From the NCBI RefSeq assembly GCF_002149015.1, contig NZ_NGFO01000015.1, positions 1 through 64,000 on the forward strand: a DNA stretch of 64,000 nt, read 5' to 3'. The number at the start of each line of letters is the position of its first letter. The first letter of the stretch is position 1. Positions 31,156 to 40,460 of this stretch are shown here, piece after piece. The position numbers were made by a program, and so were the translations under genes. The stretch comes from Gordonia lacunae. Lineage in GTDB: Bacteria; Actinomycetota; Actinomycetes; Mycobacteriales; Mycobacteriaceae. The notes beneath the pieces are model-generated. The model was not told where the DNA came from. It worked only from the letters and a program-made list of their open reading frames with translations, and made no database searches.

Positions 31156-32694
31156 CTAGTCTGCCCTGTAAAACGCCACGAGGTCGATCCGCTCGCTGAC
31201 GAGTGCACCTGCAGCATCACCTTCGAAGCCGACCGGTACCTCCGCGACCACCAGCGCGCCAGTCGTGCGTCGAATGCGCTCCCCGATGTCGAAACGGTCG
31301 TAGACCGTCTCGCGGTCGTCGGGTCCGGTAAGCCAGTACGCCCTCGCCGACGGGAGGTTTTCGACCAGCTTTCTCGCGTCTTCCGACCACGGGCGCACCG
31401 TGACCTCGACCGCCACGGTGTCGGCGGCGGTGCGCAACCGTGGCGGGGCCAGACGATCAGTGAAGCGCCGGCCACTCGACTCGAGTGGTCGGCCGAGGAC
31501 CCACGCGGTGACTTCAGGCGCGGACGGGACCTCGAGAGCATCAACGTTCGCGTACGCGGCGAGGCCCGGCCTGGCGACGTCCGGCGTCGACTCGACAAAA
31601 CGCTCTACGGAAACCTTGCCTGCGCGTGTCATGTAGGCCACCATCAATTGTGCAACTGGCAGGTCCAGTCGTTCCGGGAACGAGTCCCACCAGGCCATCG
31701 ACCGTTCGGCGATGGCCTGCAGATGCTCAACGGCGGGGCGTCGCGCGGTCTCATAGTTTTCTAGGGCTTCGTCTAGTGCGCTCGCCTCGAGGAGAGACCT
31801 GTCGAGTGCTATCGCATCCTCCATGGCCAGCTTGGTCCCGGAGCCGATGGAGTAGTGCGCGGTGTGCGCCGCGTCGCCGATGAGCACCACGTTGCCCGTG
31901 TGCCACCTGCGGCACCGGATAGTCCGGAATCGAGTCCACTTTGTGCGATTGCCGATCAATGGATGCCCCTGCAGAGTTTCTTTGAACGCCTCTTGCAGAT
32001 AGTCGAGCGACACCTGATCACTATGCGAGTTCGGCGTCTCCTCAGTCGATATATCGAATCCGGCGCGCTTCCACGTCGCCTCGTCGGTTTCGATGAGGAA
32101 CGTGCTGCGGTCCTTGGCATAGGGGTAGGCGTGCGCCACGAACGTGCCATGTTCGGTAGTTACCGGGACGAAGATCGCGCGAGGAAGCGCAAAGTCGGTG
32201 CCGCACCACAGGTACAGCCCGTCGCCTTTCGCGATCGACGGATCGAAGTCGTCGGTCAGGCCGGTTCGGGTGGGACTCGATATACCATCGGCGGCCACGA
32301 TGAGGTCCGCGTCGAGGTCTGCTACTGCGCGGCGATCACTGAAACGCAGGTTGACGCCGACGCCACGCGCGAAGGCCTGCAGAACCGATAACAGCTCGGT
32401 ACGTCCAATGGCCAGGACTTCGCCCGACGACAGGTGCACCTCGTTGTCACCGACGCGCATGGAGGCCTCGTGTCCGTACGCCGCGGCGACGATGCCGTTG
32501 AGCGAGTCTTGGTCGGCCTGGCGTAAGTTGTGCTGTGTCCGCGAGGCGAGGCCGACTCCGAAGCCGAAAGTGCTATCCGGCGTGCTTTGCTCGTAGACCG
32601 TCACCACCGCGTCGGGATGGCTGAGCTTGAGTAGTCGGGCTGCGTACAGTCCCCCGGGTCCCCCGCCGAGAACCGCGATGCTGTCCAGCTTCAC
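31156..32694 (-). CDS. FAD-dependent monooxygenase, anthraniloyl-/salicylyl-CoA hydroxylase-like, cassette A
   Basis: A 512-residue group A flavin monooxygenase. GGGPGG (10-15) binds FAD, the DG motif is at about 136-137, and GDAAHTAHYSIGSGTKLAMEDA (from 273) is the second FAD motif. The N-terminal layout, YEQSTPDSTFGFGVGL, recalls the flavin half of 2-aminobenzoyl-CoA monooxygenase/reductase and SdgC-type salicylyl-CoA 5-hydroxylase. The Old-Yellow-Enzyme-like second half of those proteins is absent; residues 400-512 are a different tail. It overlaps the ligase stop by 4 bp, which supports a CoA- or AMP-activated acid as substrate. A paralogue is at 54861-56504. The exact aromatic or N-heteroaromatic substrate is unknown. 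Confidence 0.85.
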   Translation of the reverse strand: MKLDSIAVLGGGPGGLYAARLLKLSHPDAVVTVYEQSTPDSTFGFGVGLASRTQHNLRQADQDSLNGIVAAAYGHEASMRVGDNEVHLSSGEVLAIGRTELLSVLQAFARGVGVNLRFSDRRAVADLDADLIVAADGISSPTRTGLTDDFDPSIAKGDGLYLWCGTDFALPRAIFVPVTTEHGTFVAHAYPYAKDRSTFLIETDEATWKRAGFDISTEETPNSHSDQVSLDYLQEAFKETLQGHPLIGNRTKWTRFRTIRCRRWHTGNVVLIGDAAHTAHYSIGSGTKLAMEDAIALDRSLLEASALDEALENYETARRPAVEHLQAIAERSMAWWDSFPERLDLPVAQLMVAYMTRAGKVSVERFVESTPDVARPGLAAYANVDALEVPSAPEVTAWVLGRPLESSGRRFTDRLAPPRLRTAADTVAVEVTVRPWSEDARKLVENLPSARAYWLTGPDDRETVYDRFDIGERIRRTTGALVVAEVPVGFEGDAAGALVSERIDLVAFYRAD

Positions 32695-34379
32695 TTCCCG
32701 ACTCCCTCAGCGGTCAGTTCTGTTTCCTGTTGTGCTGCCACCTCGGCACGTAGTCGCTTTTTGTCGATCTTGCCGACATTGGTCTTTGGCAGTTCAGGCA
32801 CCCACACCAGGCGTTCGGGCCACTTGTACTTGGCGACACCCAACCTGCTCATGTGCTGTTGCACGTCGGCGACACTCAGCGTTGCACCGGTTGCCGACAC
32901 GAGGAAGGCGCACGCCTTCTCCCCTAGCCGCACATCAGGCATGGCGACCACGGATGCGACCGCGATGTCGGTGTGCTTCATCAGCAGCACTTCGACCTCC
33001 TCGGCGTTGATCTTCTCGCCGCCGCGGTTGATGAGGTCTTTGATCCGTCCTTCGATGGAAAGGTGTCGCCGACCATCAGCCAGGTGCACAGCGGCGAGGT
33101 CGCCCGTTCGGAAGAAGCCATCGGAGGTGAAGGCGATTCTGTTGTGGTCTGGTGCGTCGAAATACCCGGGGATGGTGTAAGCGCCGCGGCAGCACAGCTC
33201 TCCGACGGTGCCGTCGGGCATTTCCGCCTCGCTGTGCGGCTCGAGGATGCGGAACTCGTCCGATGGGCCGATCGGTGTACCGACCGTCGTAGTTCGCAAC
33301 GACTCCGGGTCGTTGGGTCGACTCACGAGGAACATACCTTCGGACATGCCGAAAAGTTGTCCGGCCCAACGGTTTGCACCATCATCGACTCGATGAAAGA
33401 CCTCTGGCGGCACTTTCGCTCCGGAGAGGATTGACCGCTTGAGCGTACGGAGGATGGGATCGAACTCTGGCGTGAGCAGCGCCTGATAGTGGCCGACACC
33501 GATACCGATATCGGTGACGCCGTGGCCAGCCATCAGCGCGAACGCCGGTCCGACATCAGGATTGGCCAATATCAAGGCGGCTCCCACTGAATGCGCACCG
33601 TGCAGCGAACAGGTGATCCCGGCGTTGTGGATCACTGGAGTGATGTGGGCGAGGACGTTGGACTGATTCCACCCCAGTGCTTCTGCGTACATGCGGGCGT
33701 TGTTCCAGTATTCGGCGTGGATTCGGGGGATCACCTTCGGCAGGCCGGTTGTCCCGCCCGATAGCTGGAAGACGACGACGTCCTCCGAATCGGTTTCCCT
33801 CTCGACGTCCTCGACGAATGCCCTCGCGGCGTCGGGATGGATGTCGCCCCCCAGGTCTTCGATCCGGTACGTGTCCTCGGTGGCCGCTTGCGCCCCGATG
33901 GTGAGGATTGTGCCGAGTGTGTCGTGACTCTTGGCAACGTCTCTGGCGAACTCGACGAGGTCGAATTTCAAACCCGCCTCGGCGATGTGCGCTTTCGCGC
34001 CGACCTTACGGCTGATGTGGCCGATTTCGTGCATGCGATGTTGCGCCAGGGTTGCCACCGGAATCAGACCAGCTTTGATGGCGCCGTACCAAGCCAGCAC
34101 GGTTGACTGGCGGTTCGTGGCCTGGAACAGCACTGGGTCGAGCGGCTTGAGACCTAGTCCTCCGAGCCCGGCGGCGATCTGGTCGCTGCGCGTGTCGAGT
34201 TCGCGGTAGGTAAGGGCGCCTTCGACGGTGATCAGCGCGGCGCGGTCCGCGTGGCGGGTGGCGGATTCGTGCAATTGCGCGCCGAGCGGGACATCGCTCC
34301 ACTCCCCGCTGGCACGGTACTGGGCGGCGCGATCCGCGGGATGATGAATGAGACGTCCGCCCCAATTTGATGCAGTCAC
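32691..34379 (-). CDS. Acyl-adenylate/CoA ligase, DhbE/EntE-like, cassette A
   Basis: A 562-residue ANL-superfamily enzyme. The P-loop is SGGTTGLPKVIP, the core motif is GMSEG, then the hinge GRIKDLINRGGEK, and the C-terminal catalytic Lys is in NVGKIDKK. Overall it is closest in style to EntE/DhbE aryl-acid AMP ligases and SdgA, so activation of an aryl or heteroaryl carboxylate is likely. GTG 34379 (VTASNWGGRLI) is preceded by GAGGA; the ATG further upstream overlaps the HyuB coding end. It overlaps the monooxygenase gene by 4 bp. A paralogue is at 53109-54848. No carrier-protein gene is nearby, so CoA is the more probable acceptor. Confidence 0.88.
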   Translation of the reverse strand: MTASNWGGRLIHHPADRAAQYRASGEWSDVPLGAQLHESATRHADRAALITVEGALTYRELDTRSDQIAAGLGGLGLKPLDPVLFQATNRQSTVLAWYGAIKAGLIPVATLAQHRMHEIGHISRKVGAKAHIAEAGLKFDLVEFARDVAKSHDTLGTILTIGAQAATEDTYRIEDLGGDIHPDAARAFVEDVERETDSEDVVVFQLSGGTTGLPKVIPRIHAEYWNNARMYAEALGWNQSNVLAHITPVIHNAGITCSLHGAHSVGAALILANPDVGPAFALMAGHGVTDIGIGVGHYQALLTPEFDPILRTLKRSILSGAKVPPEVFHRVDDGANRWAGQLFGMSEGMFLVSRPNDPESLRTTTVGTPIGPSDEFRILEPHSEAEMPDGTVGELCCRGAYTIPGYFDAPDHNRIAFTSDGFFRTGDLAAVHLADGRRHLSIEGRIKDLINRGGEKINAEEVEVLLMKHTDIAVASVVAMPDVRLGEKACAFLVSATGATLSVADVQQHMSRLGVAKYKWPERLVWVPELPKTNVGKIDKKRLRAEVAAQQETELTAEGVGK

Positions 34380-34395
34380 GTTCTCTGTCCTCGAT

Positions 34396-36717
34396 TCACT
34401 CGGTCGGCGCGGCGGCAAGGAGCATGGTCAGCTCGCCGGCGTGATCGGGATGATCTGCCGGCACGATGCCTGAGTAGACGGCCGACCAGCAGCCGGGGCA
34501 GCATTGCTGCCGGAACACGACTTTGGCGTCGATGTACTCCGATGGCGCGGACGTCACCTGTGGGCCGGCCTGGTTTGACGGGCCCTCGTATTTCGCCAGG
34601 GCGAGGTGGCCGGACTTGGTGTCGCCAAGTCGCCGGCCGCAGTGCGCGCACGCAATGACTCGAGCGTCACCCACACGCACTTCGGCCAGATTGTCGTCGA
34701 TGCGGCGCGAACTCCGTAGATCCACTGTGTCCGCCGGCGCGGACGGTGTCTCGGAGCGCTCGCGGCGCTGGTCGATGATGTGCGCGCGCAGGGAGTCCGT
34801 GGCGGCCTCGTCGACCTCCCCGTCGTGGAACACGACGCCATAATTGATGCGCGCCCCCTCGATCGTGACCTTGCCGTTGGCAAGGTCGTAGGCGACCGCC
34901 GCGGGCTCGCGACGAATGGGGTCGCCGTAGCCGCCCCCGCCCTGCCAGTGCATGTACAGCACTTCGCCCGGAGCCAGATAGGTCTCGGCGTAGTTCGTGC
35001 CGTATTCGCAGCGGCCGACCAGATCGTCAAGCCTGCCAGGGAGCCTGCCGTCGGCCAGAAGCTCCTCAACGCCAGCATCGCGGACCAGTACCTCGACGCC
35101 GGTGTTACCGGGCTGGCCGCCGGCCAATCCGCCGTTCTGCGCCACCGCTTTTCCTGCGGAGGCCAAGGCGAGCATCATCGGGATACTGCTGCCGTACGGG
35201 GTGACAGCGATCGAGGCACTCACTCCGCCGCGCTGACGACCAGGCCCCCCGGAGTCGGGCTCCTCGCGTCGCCACAAGGTGAGCAGCGGATAGAGGAACT
35301 CGGTCATCTCAGTGTCGGGAATACGACCCATCGGGATGCAGAACAGACCACCGGTGTCCATACCGTCAGCGACCGGCCGGGCACCGTACCCACCGGCCAT
35401 CGGTTCCATCACGACGTCGAGGAATGGGACTGGTTGCGGGCCACGCTCGTCGAGACCGGCGAGGACGGCGGTGTCCCACGTGCCACAGCACGAGGCCTGG
35501 ACGCTGGTACCCAACTCGATGTCGCGGTCGAGCATCTGCGACAGACACTCCGCGACCAGGTTGCCCGTGAGCCACGCCGGACCGATCGGCCCGCGGCTCA
35601 CGGCAGCCGGGAAGCTGGCGTTGTTGATCGTTCCCTCTTCGGCGATCAAATCGAAGCAGCGCATGAGACCGCCGGCTGACCATGGGATGTCGCCTGCAAG
35701 GATCGGCAACAGTGCCAACATCACCCCGCCCCGCATGCCCGCGTAGGTGCAGTTGATGACGCCCGTCTGCGGGTCGGTGCCGGTGAAGTCGAAGGACAGG
35801 CGATCGGAGTCCTTCGACATCGCAACGGTGATCTTGTGGAGTCCGCGGTCGCCGAGCGACCCCTGATCCTGGTAACCAGTAGCCCGCCACGTCCCATCGG
35901 GCAGCGCGGAAAGCTTGGCACGAAGGCGCGACTCGGCGTCGTTCATCATGCGCTTCATGACTGCCTTGACGGTGTCCGCGCCGTACTGCTCGATCACCGC
36001 GAGGAGGCGATTGCGACCCACGGTGTTGGCACCGATCTTGGCACGGAGGTCCAGGCCCACCAGCATCGGTACACGCGAACGCCGAACCCAGGCGTCGGAC
36101 ACATCGCGCTGCAGGATGCCATCACGAACAACCTTGATCGGAGGAGTCGGCACGGACTCGGAGAAGACGTCCTTGGCCGCCGGATCGTAGGAGCCGATAC
36201 CGGAGCCACCGAGATCGGGCTCGTGGCAAATGGCACTGGTCCAGGCAAACAGCTTGCCGTCATGGAAGACCGGCTGGTAGACAATGACGTCGCTTTGGTG
36301 CAATCCGCCGCCTACCCAGGGATCGTTGCACAAGAACATGTCGCCCTCGCCGATGCCCGGGTTCTGCGCCCGATTCTCGAGGGTCCAGTAAATCGCAAGG
36401 TCAACCGCTCCGACGAGCATGGTGTTGTAGAGGCCGACCTGGACTTCCTGGCCCACCTCGTCGCTCACGGCGAAGTCGAAGTCGTTGGCGTCGGTCACGA
36501 TCGGCGATCCCGACATCCGCTTGAGGGCCTCGCCCATCTCGTCGGTCACCGACCAGAGTCGGTGGCGGATCACTTCGTAGGTGAGCGGGTCAACGGAGTC
36601 GATTTGTTCTTGGGTAACGGTGTGCAACTCGATGTGTGCGCCGACGGCCCGACTGAGCGCGTCCGGGTCGAGGGGCCGACTGGTGAAGACATCGGAGCCG
36701 GGGATTGGTGCGGTCAT
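34396..36717 (-). CDS. HyuB-like hydantoinase/oxoprolinase/carboxylase subunit with cysteine-rich C-terminal extension
   Basis: A 773-residue protein. Residues 1-620 or so are the HyuB domain (IRHRLWSVTDEMGEALKRMS, GDMFLCNDPWVGGGLHQSD, GTDPQTGVINCTYAG, GGYGDPI). The last 100 residues are unusual: CxxC at 690-693 and CCxxC at 739-743, a likely metal ribbon recalling the small zinc-containing subunits of acetone and acetophenone carboxylases. HyuA/HyuB pairs use ATP to open lactams (5-oxoproline, hydantoins, caprolactam, 2-oxindole-3-acetate) or to carboxylate ketones. The fused extension keeps the carboxylase option open; the neighbouring maleate isomerase favours lactam or imide opening. It sits 22 bp after HyuA. 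The substrate is undetermined. Confidence 0.88.
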   Translation of the reverse strand: MTAPIPGSDVFTSRPLDPDALSRAVGAHIELHTVTQEQIDSVDPLTYEVIRHRLWSVTDEMGEALKRMSGSPIVTDANDFDFAVSDEVGQEVQVGLYNTMLVGAVDLAIYWTLENRAQNPGIGEGDMFLCNDPWVGGGLHQSDVIVYQPVFHDGKLFAWTSAICHEPDLGGSGIGSYDPAAKDVFSESVPTPPIKVVRDGILQRDVSDAWVRRSRVPMLVGLDLRAKIGANTVGRNRLLAVIEQYGADTVKAVMKRMMNDAESRLRAKLSALPDGTWRATGYQDQGSLGDRGLHKITVAMSKDSDRLSFDFTGTDPQTGVINCTYAGMRGGVMLALLPILAGDIPWSAGGLMRCFDLIAEEGTINNASFPAAVSRGPIGPAWLTGNLVAECLSQMLDRDIELGTSVQASCCGTWDTAVLAGLDERGPQPVPFLDVVMEPMAGGYGARPVADGMDTGGLFCIPMGRIPDTEMTEFLYPLLTLWRREEPDSGGPGRQRGGVSASIAVTPYGSSIPMMLALASAGKAVAQNGGLAGGQPGNTGVEVLVRDAGVEELLADGRLPGRLDDLVGRCEYGTNYAETYLAPGEVLYMHWQGGGGYGDPIRREPAAVAYDLANGKVTIEGARINYGVVFHDGEVDEAATDSLRAHIIDQRRERSETPSAPADTVDLRSSRRIDDNLAEVRVGDARVIACAHCGRRLGDTKSGHLALAKYEGPSNQAGPQVTSAPSEYIDAKVVFRQQCCPGCWSAVYSGIVPADHPDHAGELTMLLAAAPTE

Positions 36718-36739
36718 GGTTGAAGCTTCTCCTTAGTCT

Positions 36740-38848
36740 TCACGCCCGGTCGATGGCGATATGCAGGTTCCCGAGGCGATCCACGGTTCCGGTGGTGTCG
36801 TCTGGGACCACGACAGTGGTGGTCGGCACCTCGATCACCGCGGGGCCACGGAGGACGTGACCGGCGCGGAGTTGGGTGTAGTCATAGATCTGGGTGTCGA
36901 CGTAGCCGCGGGCGGCGCCGAGGCACACTTTGCGTATGCCTGTCAGGGCTGCCGACGGATCTGCCGAGTCTGCCTGTTTCAGTTCGGGCAATGTTGGTGT
37001 GAACGGCAGGATGCCGGTTCCACGCACGCGGTAGGTGATGGCCTGGATACCCGCCTCCCGGAAGCCGCTGTCTTTGCCGTAGAGCTCGGCGTAACGGGTC
37101 TCGAAAAGGGTTGCAGCGTCGGCGACATCCTCGGCGCCCAGTTCGCCGCCCGGGATCGCCGCCGCGACCTCGGCGAGCTGCATCGAGTAGCGCATGTCGA
37201 TTTCGCGCTCGATCTCGACCGCCGAGAACTGGATGCCCTGGCGGTCCAACAATTCGCGGACAGCGGCCTCGAGCTCCTCGAAATTCTTCTGTACCCGCGC
37301 CGGGTCAAGCGGAAGCGTCGCCGGATCGGACAGCTCCTTGGCCAGTACTATGTCCGACGACGCCAGACCGTATGCGGAGAACGCAGAGGCGACCTGGCCC
37401 AACGGAACGACTACGTCGGTCGCGCCGATCTCTTGCGCGTACAGCCCGCAGTGGGCAGGGCCGGAACCGCCGAACGCGTACACGATGAAGTCGCGCGGAT
37501 CGTGTCCCGCCTCGACCACGGTCTTGCGCAGGAGGTCTCCGGTCTGCGCGTTCTGGACCTCGTAGATCGCGGCCGCCGCGTCCTCCACCGAGAGGCCCAG
37601 CGGCTCTGCGATGCGAGTGCGGATCGCAGCGCGAGCCAGGGTCACGTCAAGAGAGCGTCTGCCGCCGAGCAATCCACGCTCGGGAATGATGCCCAGCACT
37701 AGGTTTGCGTCGGTGTTGGTCGGCTCGGTTCCACCATTGCCATAGCAGGCGGGCCCGGGAACGGCCTGAGCGCTGTGTGGGCCGATCTGCAGGTTGCCGC
37801 CGGCGTCGATCCAGGCGATTGCGCCGCCGCCGGAGCCGATCGCATGCACTTTGAGGGTAGGCACGTTGATCGGGTGGTGATTGATGATCGTGGTCGACGA
37901 ACGGACTGGCTCACCGTTGACCACGAGGCCCGCGAGAAAGGTGGTGCCGCCGGCGTCCGTGGCAATGATGTTCTCATGGCCGAGCTGTCGACCGAGGGAC
38001 ACCGAACCGACCACGCCACCGGTGAGGACCGAGCCTACGGTCGAGATGGCGTTCCCTGGGGCTTCGGAGGCGGTGATGGCGCCACCGTTGCTCTGCATGA
38101 CCAACAGTGGCCCAGAGAGCTTCTCGGCTCGTAGCTTGCCCTCCAACTCGCCGAGGTAGTCGCGGAGCCCTGGCCCGATCTGAGTGCTCATGATCGTGGT
38201 GGCGTTGCGCGCGAACTCCCGGATGCGAGGCGACACTTCGCTGGAAATCGCGACGAACAGGCTGGGGTCTATCTCGTGGGCGATCTCGCGTATGCGCTTC
38301 TCGTGCGCCGGATTGCGGAATGACCACAACAGCGACACGGCAAGTGCGGAAACACCTTCTGCGACCAGAACACCGATGGCCTCACGGACCTCGTCCTCGT
38401 TGAGAGCGACGACGACTCGGCCGTCGCGATCGATGCGCTCGGTGACCTCGATCGCATGGCGCTTCTTGATGAGGCCGTGAGACTTGCTCTGGCTGAGAGG
38501 ATTCTGCAGTTCCTCAGGCGCACGACCCAGATAGCGGCCTTCGACGTTCATGATGAACACCGAATCCCGGTGGCCCTTGGTGGTGAGGAAGCCGATATCC
38601 GGCACGTTGTTCATCACCAGCGCGTTCAGCGACGACGTGGTTCCGTGCGCGATGTGGTGTGTGTCTGCCAACATCTCCGACACTTGCACACCGAGTTGCT
38701 CCGCGAGCACGCCCAGCACGTCCATGACTCCCTCGGAATAGTCCTGAGGGGTCGAGGGAGTCTTCCCCGCCACGATCACCCCTTCGCCGTTGTCGAGGAC
38801 GGCGTCAGTGAACGTGCCGCCGACGTCCACTCCGATTACGTAAGCCAT
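36740..38848 (-). CDS. HyuA-like ATP-dependent hydantoinase/oxoprolinase/carboxylase subunit
   Basis: A 702-residue protein with the two actin-like ATPase halves of the HyuA family: GVDVGGTFTDAV at residues 6-17, HGTTSSLNALV, ATDAGGTT, GSGGGAIAWID, PGPACYGNGGTEPTNTDANLVLG and the phosphate loop FGGSGPAH. The length is standard. It phosphorylates an amide, lactam or enolate oxygen for the HyuB partner. It begins the minus-strand cassette A operon (HyuA, HyuB, ligase, monooxygenase, TetR). The 185-bp divergent region upstream, shared with the maleate isomerase operon, contains a 16-bp palindrome. It is absent from cassette B. Confidence 0.92.
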   Translation of the reverse strand: MAYVIGVDVGGTFTDAVLDNGEGVIVAGKTPSTPQDYSEGVMDVLGVLAEQLGVQVSEMLADTHHIAHGTTSSLNALVMNNVPDIGFLTTKGHRDSVFIMNVEGRYLGRAPEELQNPLSQSKSHGLIKKRHAIEVTERIDRDGRVVVALNEDEVREAIGVLVAEGVSALAVSLLWSFRNPAHEKRIREIAHEIDPSLFVAISSEVSPRIREFARNATTIMSTQIGPGLRDYLGELEGKLRAEKLSGPLLVMQSNGGAITASEAPGNAISTVGSVLTGGVVGSVSLGRQLGHENIIATDAGGTTFLAGLVVNGEPVRSSTTIINHHPINVPTLKVHAIGSGGGAIAWIDAGGNLQIGPHSAQAVPGPACYGNGGTEPTNTDANLVLGIIPERGLLGGRRSLDVTLARAAIRTRIAEPLGLSVEDAAAAIYEVQNAQTGDLLRKTVVEAGHDPRDFIVYAFGGSGPAHCGLYAQEIGATDVVVPLGQVASAFSAYGLASSDIVLAKELSDPATLPLDPARVQKNFEELEAAVRELLDRQGIQFSAVEIEREIDMRYSMQLAEVAAAIPGGELGAEDVADAATLFETRYAELYGKDSGFREAGIQAITYRVRGTGILPFTPTLPELKQADSADPSAALTGIRKVCLGAARGYVDTQIYDYTQLRAGHVLRGPAVIEVPTTTVVVPDDTTGTVDRLGNLHIAIDRA

Positions 38849-38916
38849 GTGCCTTCACCTTCTTAGAGCGGACCCCATGGTGACGGACATCACCACTCGG
38901 CTCTTGCGCTGATTAT

Positions 38917-38932
38917 TCGTCTACTGAGACGA
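38917..38932. promoter_or_regulatory. Candidate TetR operator, cassette A divergent promoter
   Basis: TCGTCT-ACTG-AGACGA is a 16-bp inverted repeat in the AT-richer gap between HyuA and the maleate isomerase gene. Its centre CTACTGAG nearly matches the centre CTTCTGAG of the cassette B palindrome at 56558, as expected if the paralogous TetR proteins bind related sites. Confidence 0.6.
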
Positions 38933-39033
38933 TAAAGTCAAGCGATAGGCTAAAACCCGCTGACCAGCATTAATGATTGACACTGTCGACATATATGCCT
39001 AATATTCGACGTCTACGCAGAGGAAAGGCGGCC

Positions 39034-39786
39034 ATGAGGACTCACCGGATCGGACTCGTCGTGCCGAGCAGCAACATCACCGTCGAGACCGAGATGCCGG
39101 CCATCTTGAGTCGCCATCCCACAGCGGAGTTTTCCTTCCACGCCACCCGGATGCGCATGAACACCGTCTCTCCGGCTGGCCTCGCAGCGATGAACGCCCA
39201 GCGTGAACGCTGCATTCTGGAGGTCGGAGACGCGTCGCCCGAAGTCATCCTCTACGCGTGTTTGGTAGCGATCATGGCGGGCGGGCCTGGCGAGCACCAG
39301 CGCGTGGAGTCCGCCGTCGCCGAGCAGCTGGCCGCCGGAGGCTCCGATGCACGAGTTCGTTCCAGCGCGGGCGCCCTGGTCGAGGCGCTGAAAGCGCTCG
39401 ACGCCAAGCGAATTGCCCTCGTCATGCCCTACACGAGGCCGCTTGCCCGGCAGGTCGTTGGATACCTAGAGGCTGAGGGCTTCGACATCCCCGACTGGTG
39501 CGCGCTGGAGGTGGCCGACAACAACGAGGTCGGACGCATTGCGAGCGACGACGTGATGAAGGCTGCCCGCTCGATCGACCGAACCGGCCTGGACGCACTC
39601 GTAATCAGCTGCTGCGTACAGATGCCGTCGCTGCGCCTTGTACAGCCTGCCGAGGACGAGTTCGGCCTACCTGTGATATCCGCCGCAACTGCCGGCGCGT
39701 ACAGCATCCTGCGCAGCCTCGGCCTCGACGTGAACATCCAGGGCGCAGGCAGTCTCCTTCGCACGACCACGCCCGTACAACCCTAG
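39034..39786 (+). CDS. Maleate cis-trans isomerase, cassette A
   Basis: A 250-residue Asp/Glu racemase-superfamily enzyme. The catalytic cysteines are Cys76 (LYACLVAI) and Cys194 (SCCVQMPSL). Tyr133 (MPYTRP), Asn163 (ADNNEV) and the N-terminal PSSN loop (11-14) also fit the residues reported for the Nocardia farcinica enzyme, so conversion of maleate, or a substituted maleate, to the trans isomer is a strong call. Arylmalonate decarboxylase-like activity is less likely because both cysteines are present. ATG 39034 has AGGAAAGG upstream. It is first in the plus-strand cassette A operon, divergent from HyuA. The paralogue at 52348 keeps the same residues. Confidence 0.9.
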   Translation: MRTHRIGLVVPSSNITVETEMPAILSRHPTAEFSFHATRMRMNTVSPAGLAAMNAQRERCILEVGDASPEVILYACLVAIMAGGPGEHQRVESAVAEQLAAGGSDARVRSSAGALVEALKALDAKRIALVMPYTRPLARQVVGYLEAEGFDIPDWCALEVADNNEVGRIASDDVMKAARSIDRTGLDALVISCCVQMPSLRLVQPAEDEFGLPVISAATAGAYSILRSLGLDVNIQGAGSLLRTTTPVQP

Positions 39787-39800
39787 AAAGGAACACCGCT

Positions 39801-40460
39801 ATGCCTGACAGCCACCAGCACCTGGTTCAAGGCGTCGACCACGTCGCCTACCCCACCTTTGATCCCGCAGAAACCGTGCGGTTCTACCGAGACACACTCG
39901 GATTTCCTGTGGTGCACTCGATCTGCGCCGCCGGGTGGGGCCCAGACAACCATCCAGACTTCATTCACTTCTTTTTCGACATCGGGAACAACGACCGCCT
40001 CGCGTTCTTTTACTACTTCGGACTCACCGAGTTTGCAGGCGGCCCCCAGGGCGACGTGTACTCGAAATTCTCCGCAGACGTCCCGAGCTTCTTCATCCAC
40101 TCACGCCACCTCGCCATCCACGTCAACAGCGAGGACGACCTCAACGAGTACCATCGCCGACTCGACGCAAGCGAATGGCCGGTGGAGATGAAGGTCCAGC
40201 ACGAAACCATCGAGTCGATTTACACGCACGATCCCAACGGCTACATGATCGAGATCACCCGTTCCCTGCGCCCGGTCACGCCACAAGAAGACCTCGACGC
40301 GAATCTCACCATCGACGCTCTCCTCGACGTGGTCGCCGGTCCAACCCCGTCCATGGATGCCCTGCTGGTGCGCAAAGCCGAACTCATCGTCGAACGCGCC
40401 GACAAGTGGCCGAGTGAGCAGCCCGCACTTGCCGAGACCACGGAGGTTCCGGCCCGATGA
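39801..40460 (+). CDS. VOC-superfamily (glyoxalase/extradiol dioxygenase-like) protein, cassette A
   Basis: A 219-residue vicinal-oxygen-chelate protein. Candidate metal ligands are His14 (GVDHVAYPTFD), His103 or His107 (SRHLAIHV) and Glu151 (GYMIEITR), matching the His-His-Glu pattern of type I extradiol dioxygenases and related enzymes. Aromatic tracts (PDFIHFFFDIG, AFFYYFGL) line the likely pocket. The conserved C-terminal extension (VTPQEDLDANLTIDALLD) is shared with the cassette B paralogue and looks specific to this subfamily. The role could be ring cleavage or isomerisation of an oxygenated intermediate. ATG 39801 is preceded by AGAAAGGAAC. It overlaps the next gene by 4 bp. Confidence 0.82.
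   Translation: MPDSHQHLVQGVDHVAYPTFDPAETVRFYRDTLGFPVVHSICAAGWGPDNHPDFIHFFFDIGNNDRLAFFYYFGLTEFAGGPQGDVYSKFSADVPSFFIHSRHLAIHVNSEDDLNEYHRRLDASEWPVEMKVQHETIESIYTHDPNGYMIEITRSLRPVTPQEDLDANLTIDALLDVVAGPTPSMDALLVRKAELIVERADKWPSEQPALAETTEVPAR

Noticed and set aside
39034-39786. Arylmalonate decarboxylase or hydantoin racemase for the cassette isomerases
   Set aside because: Both cysteines, Tyr133 and Asn163 match maleate isomerase, and a two-cysteine site is not expected of the single-Cys decarboxylase.
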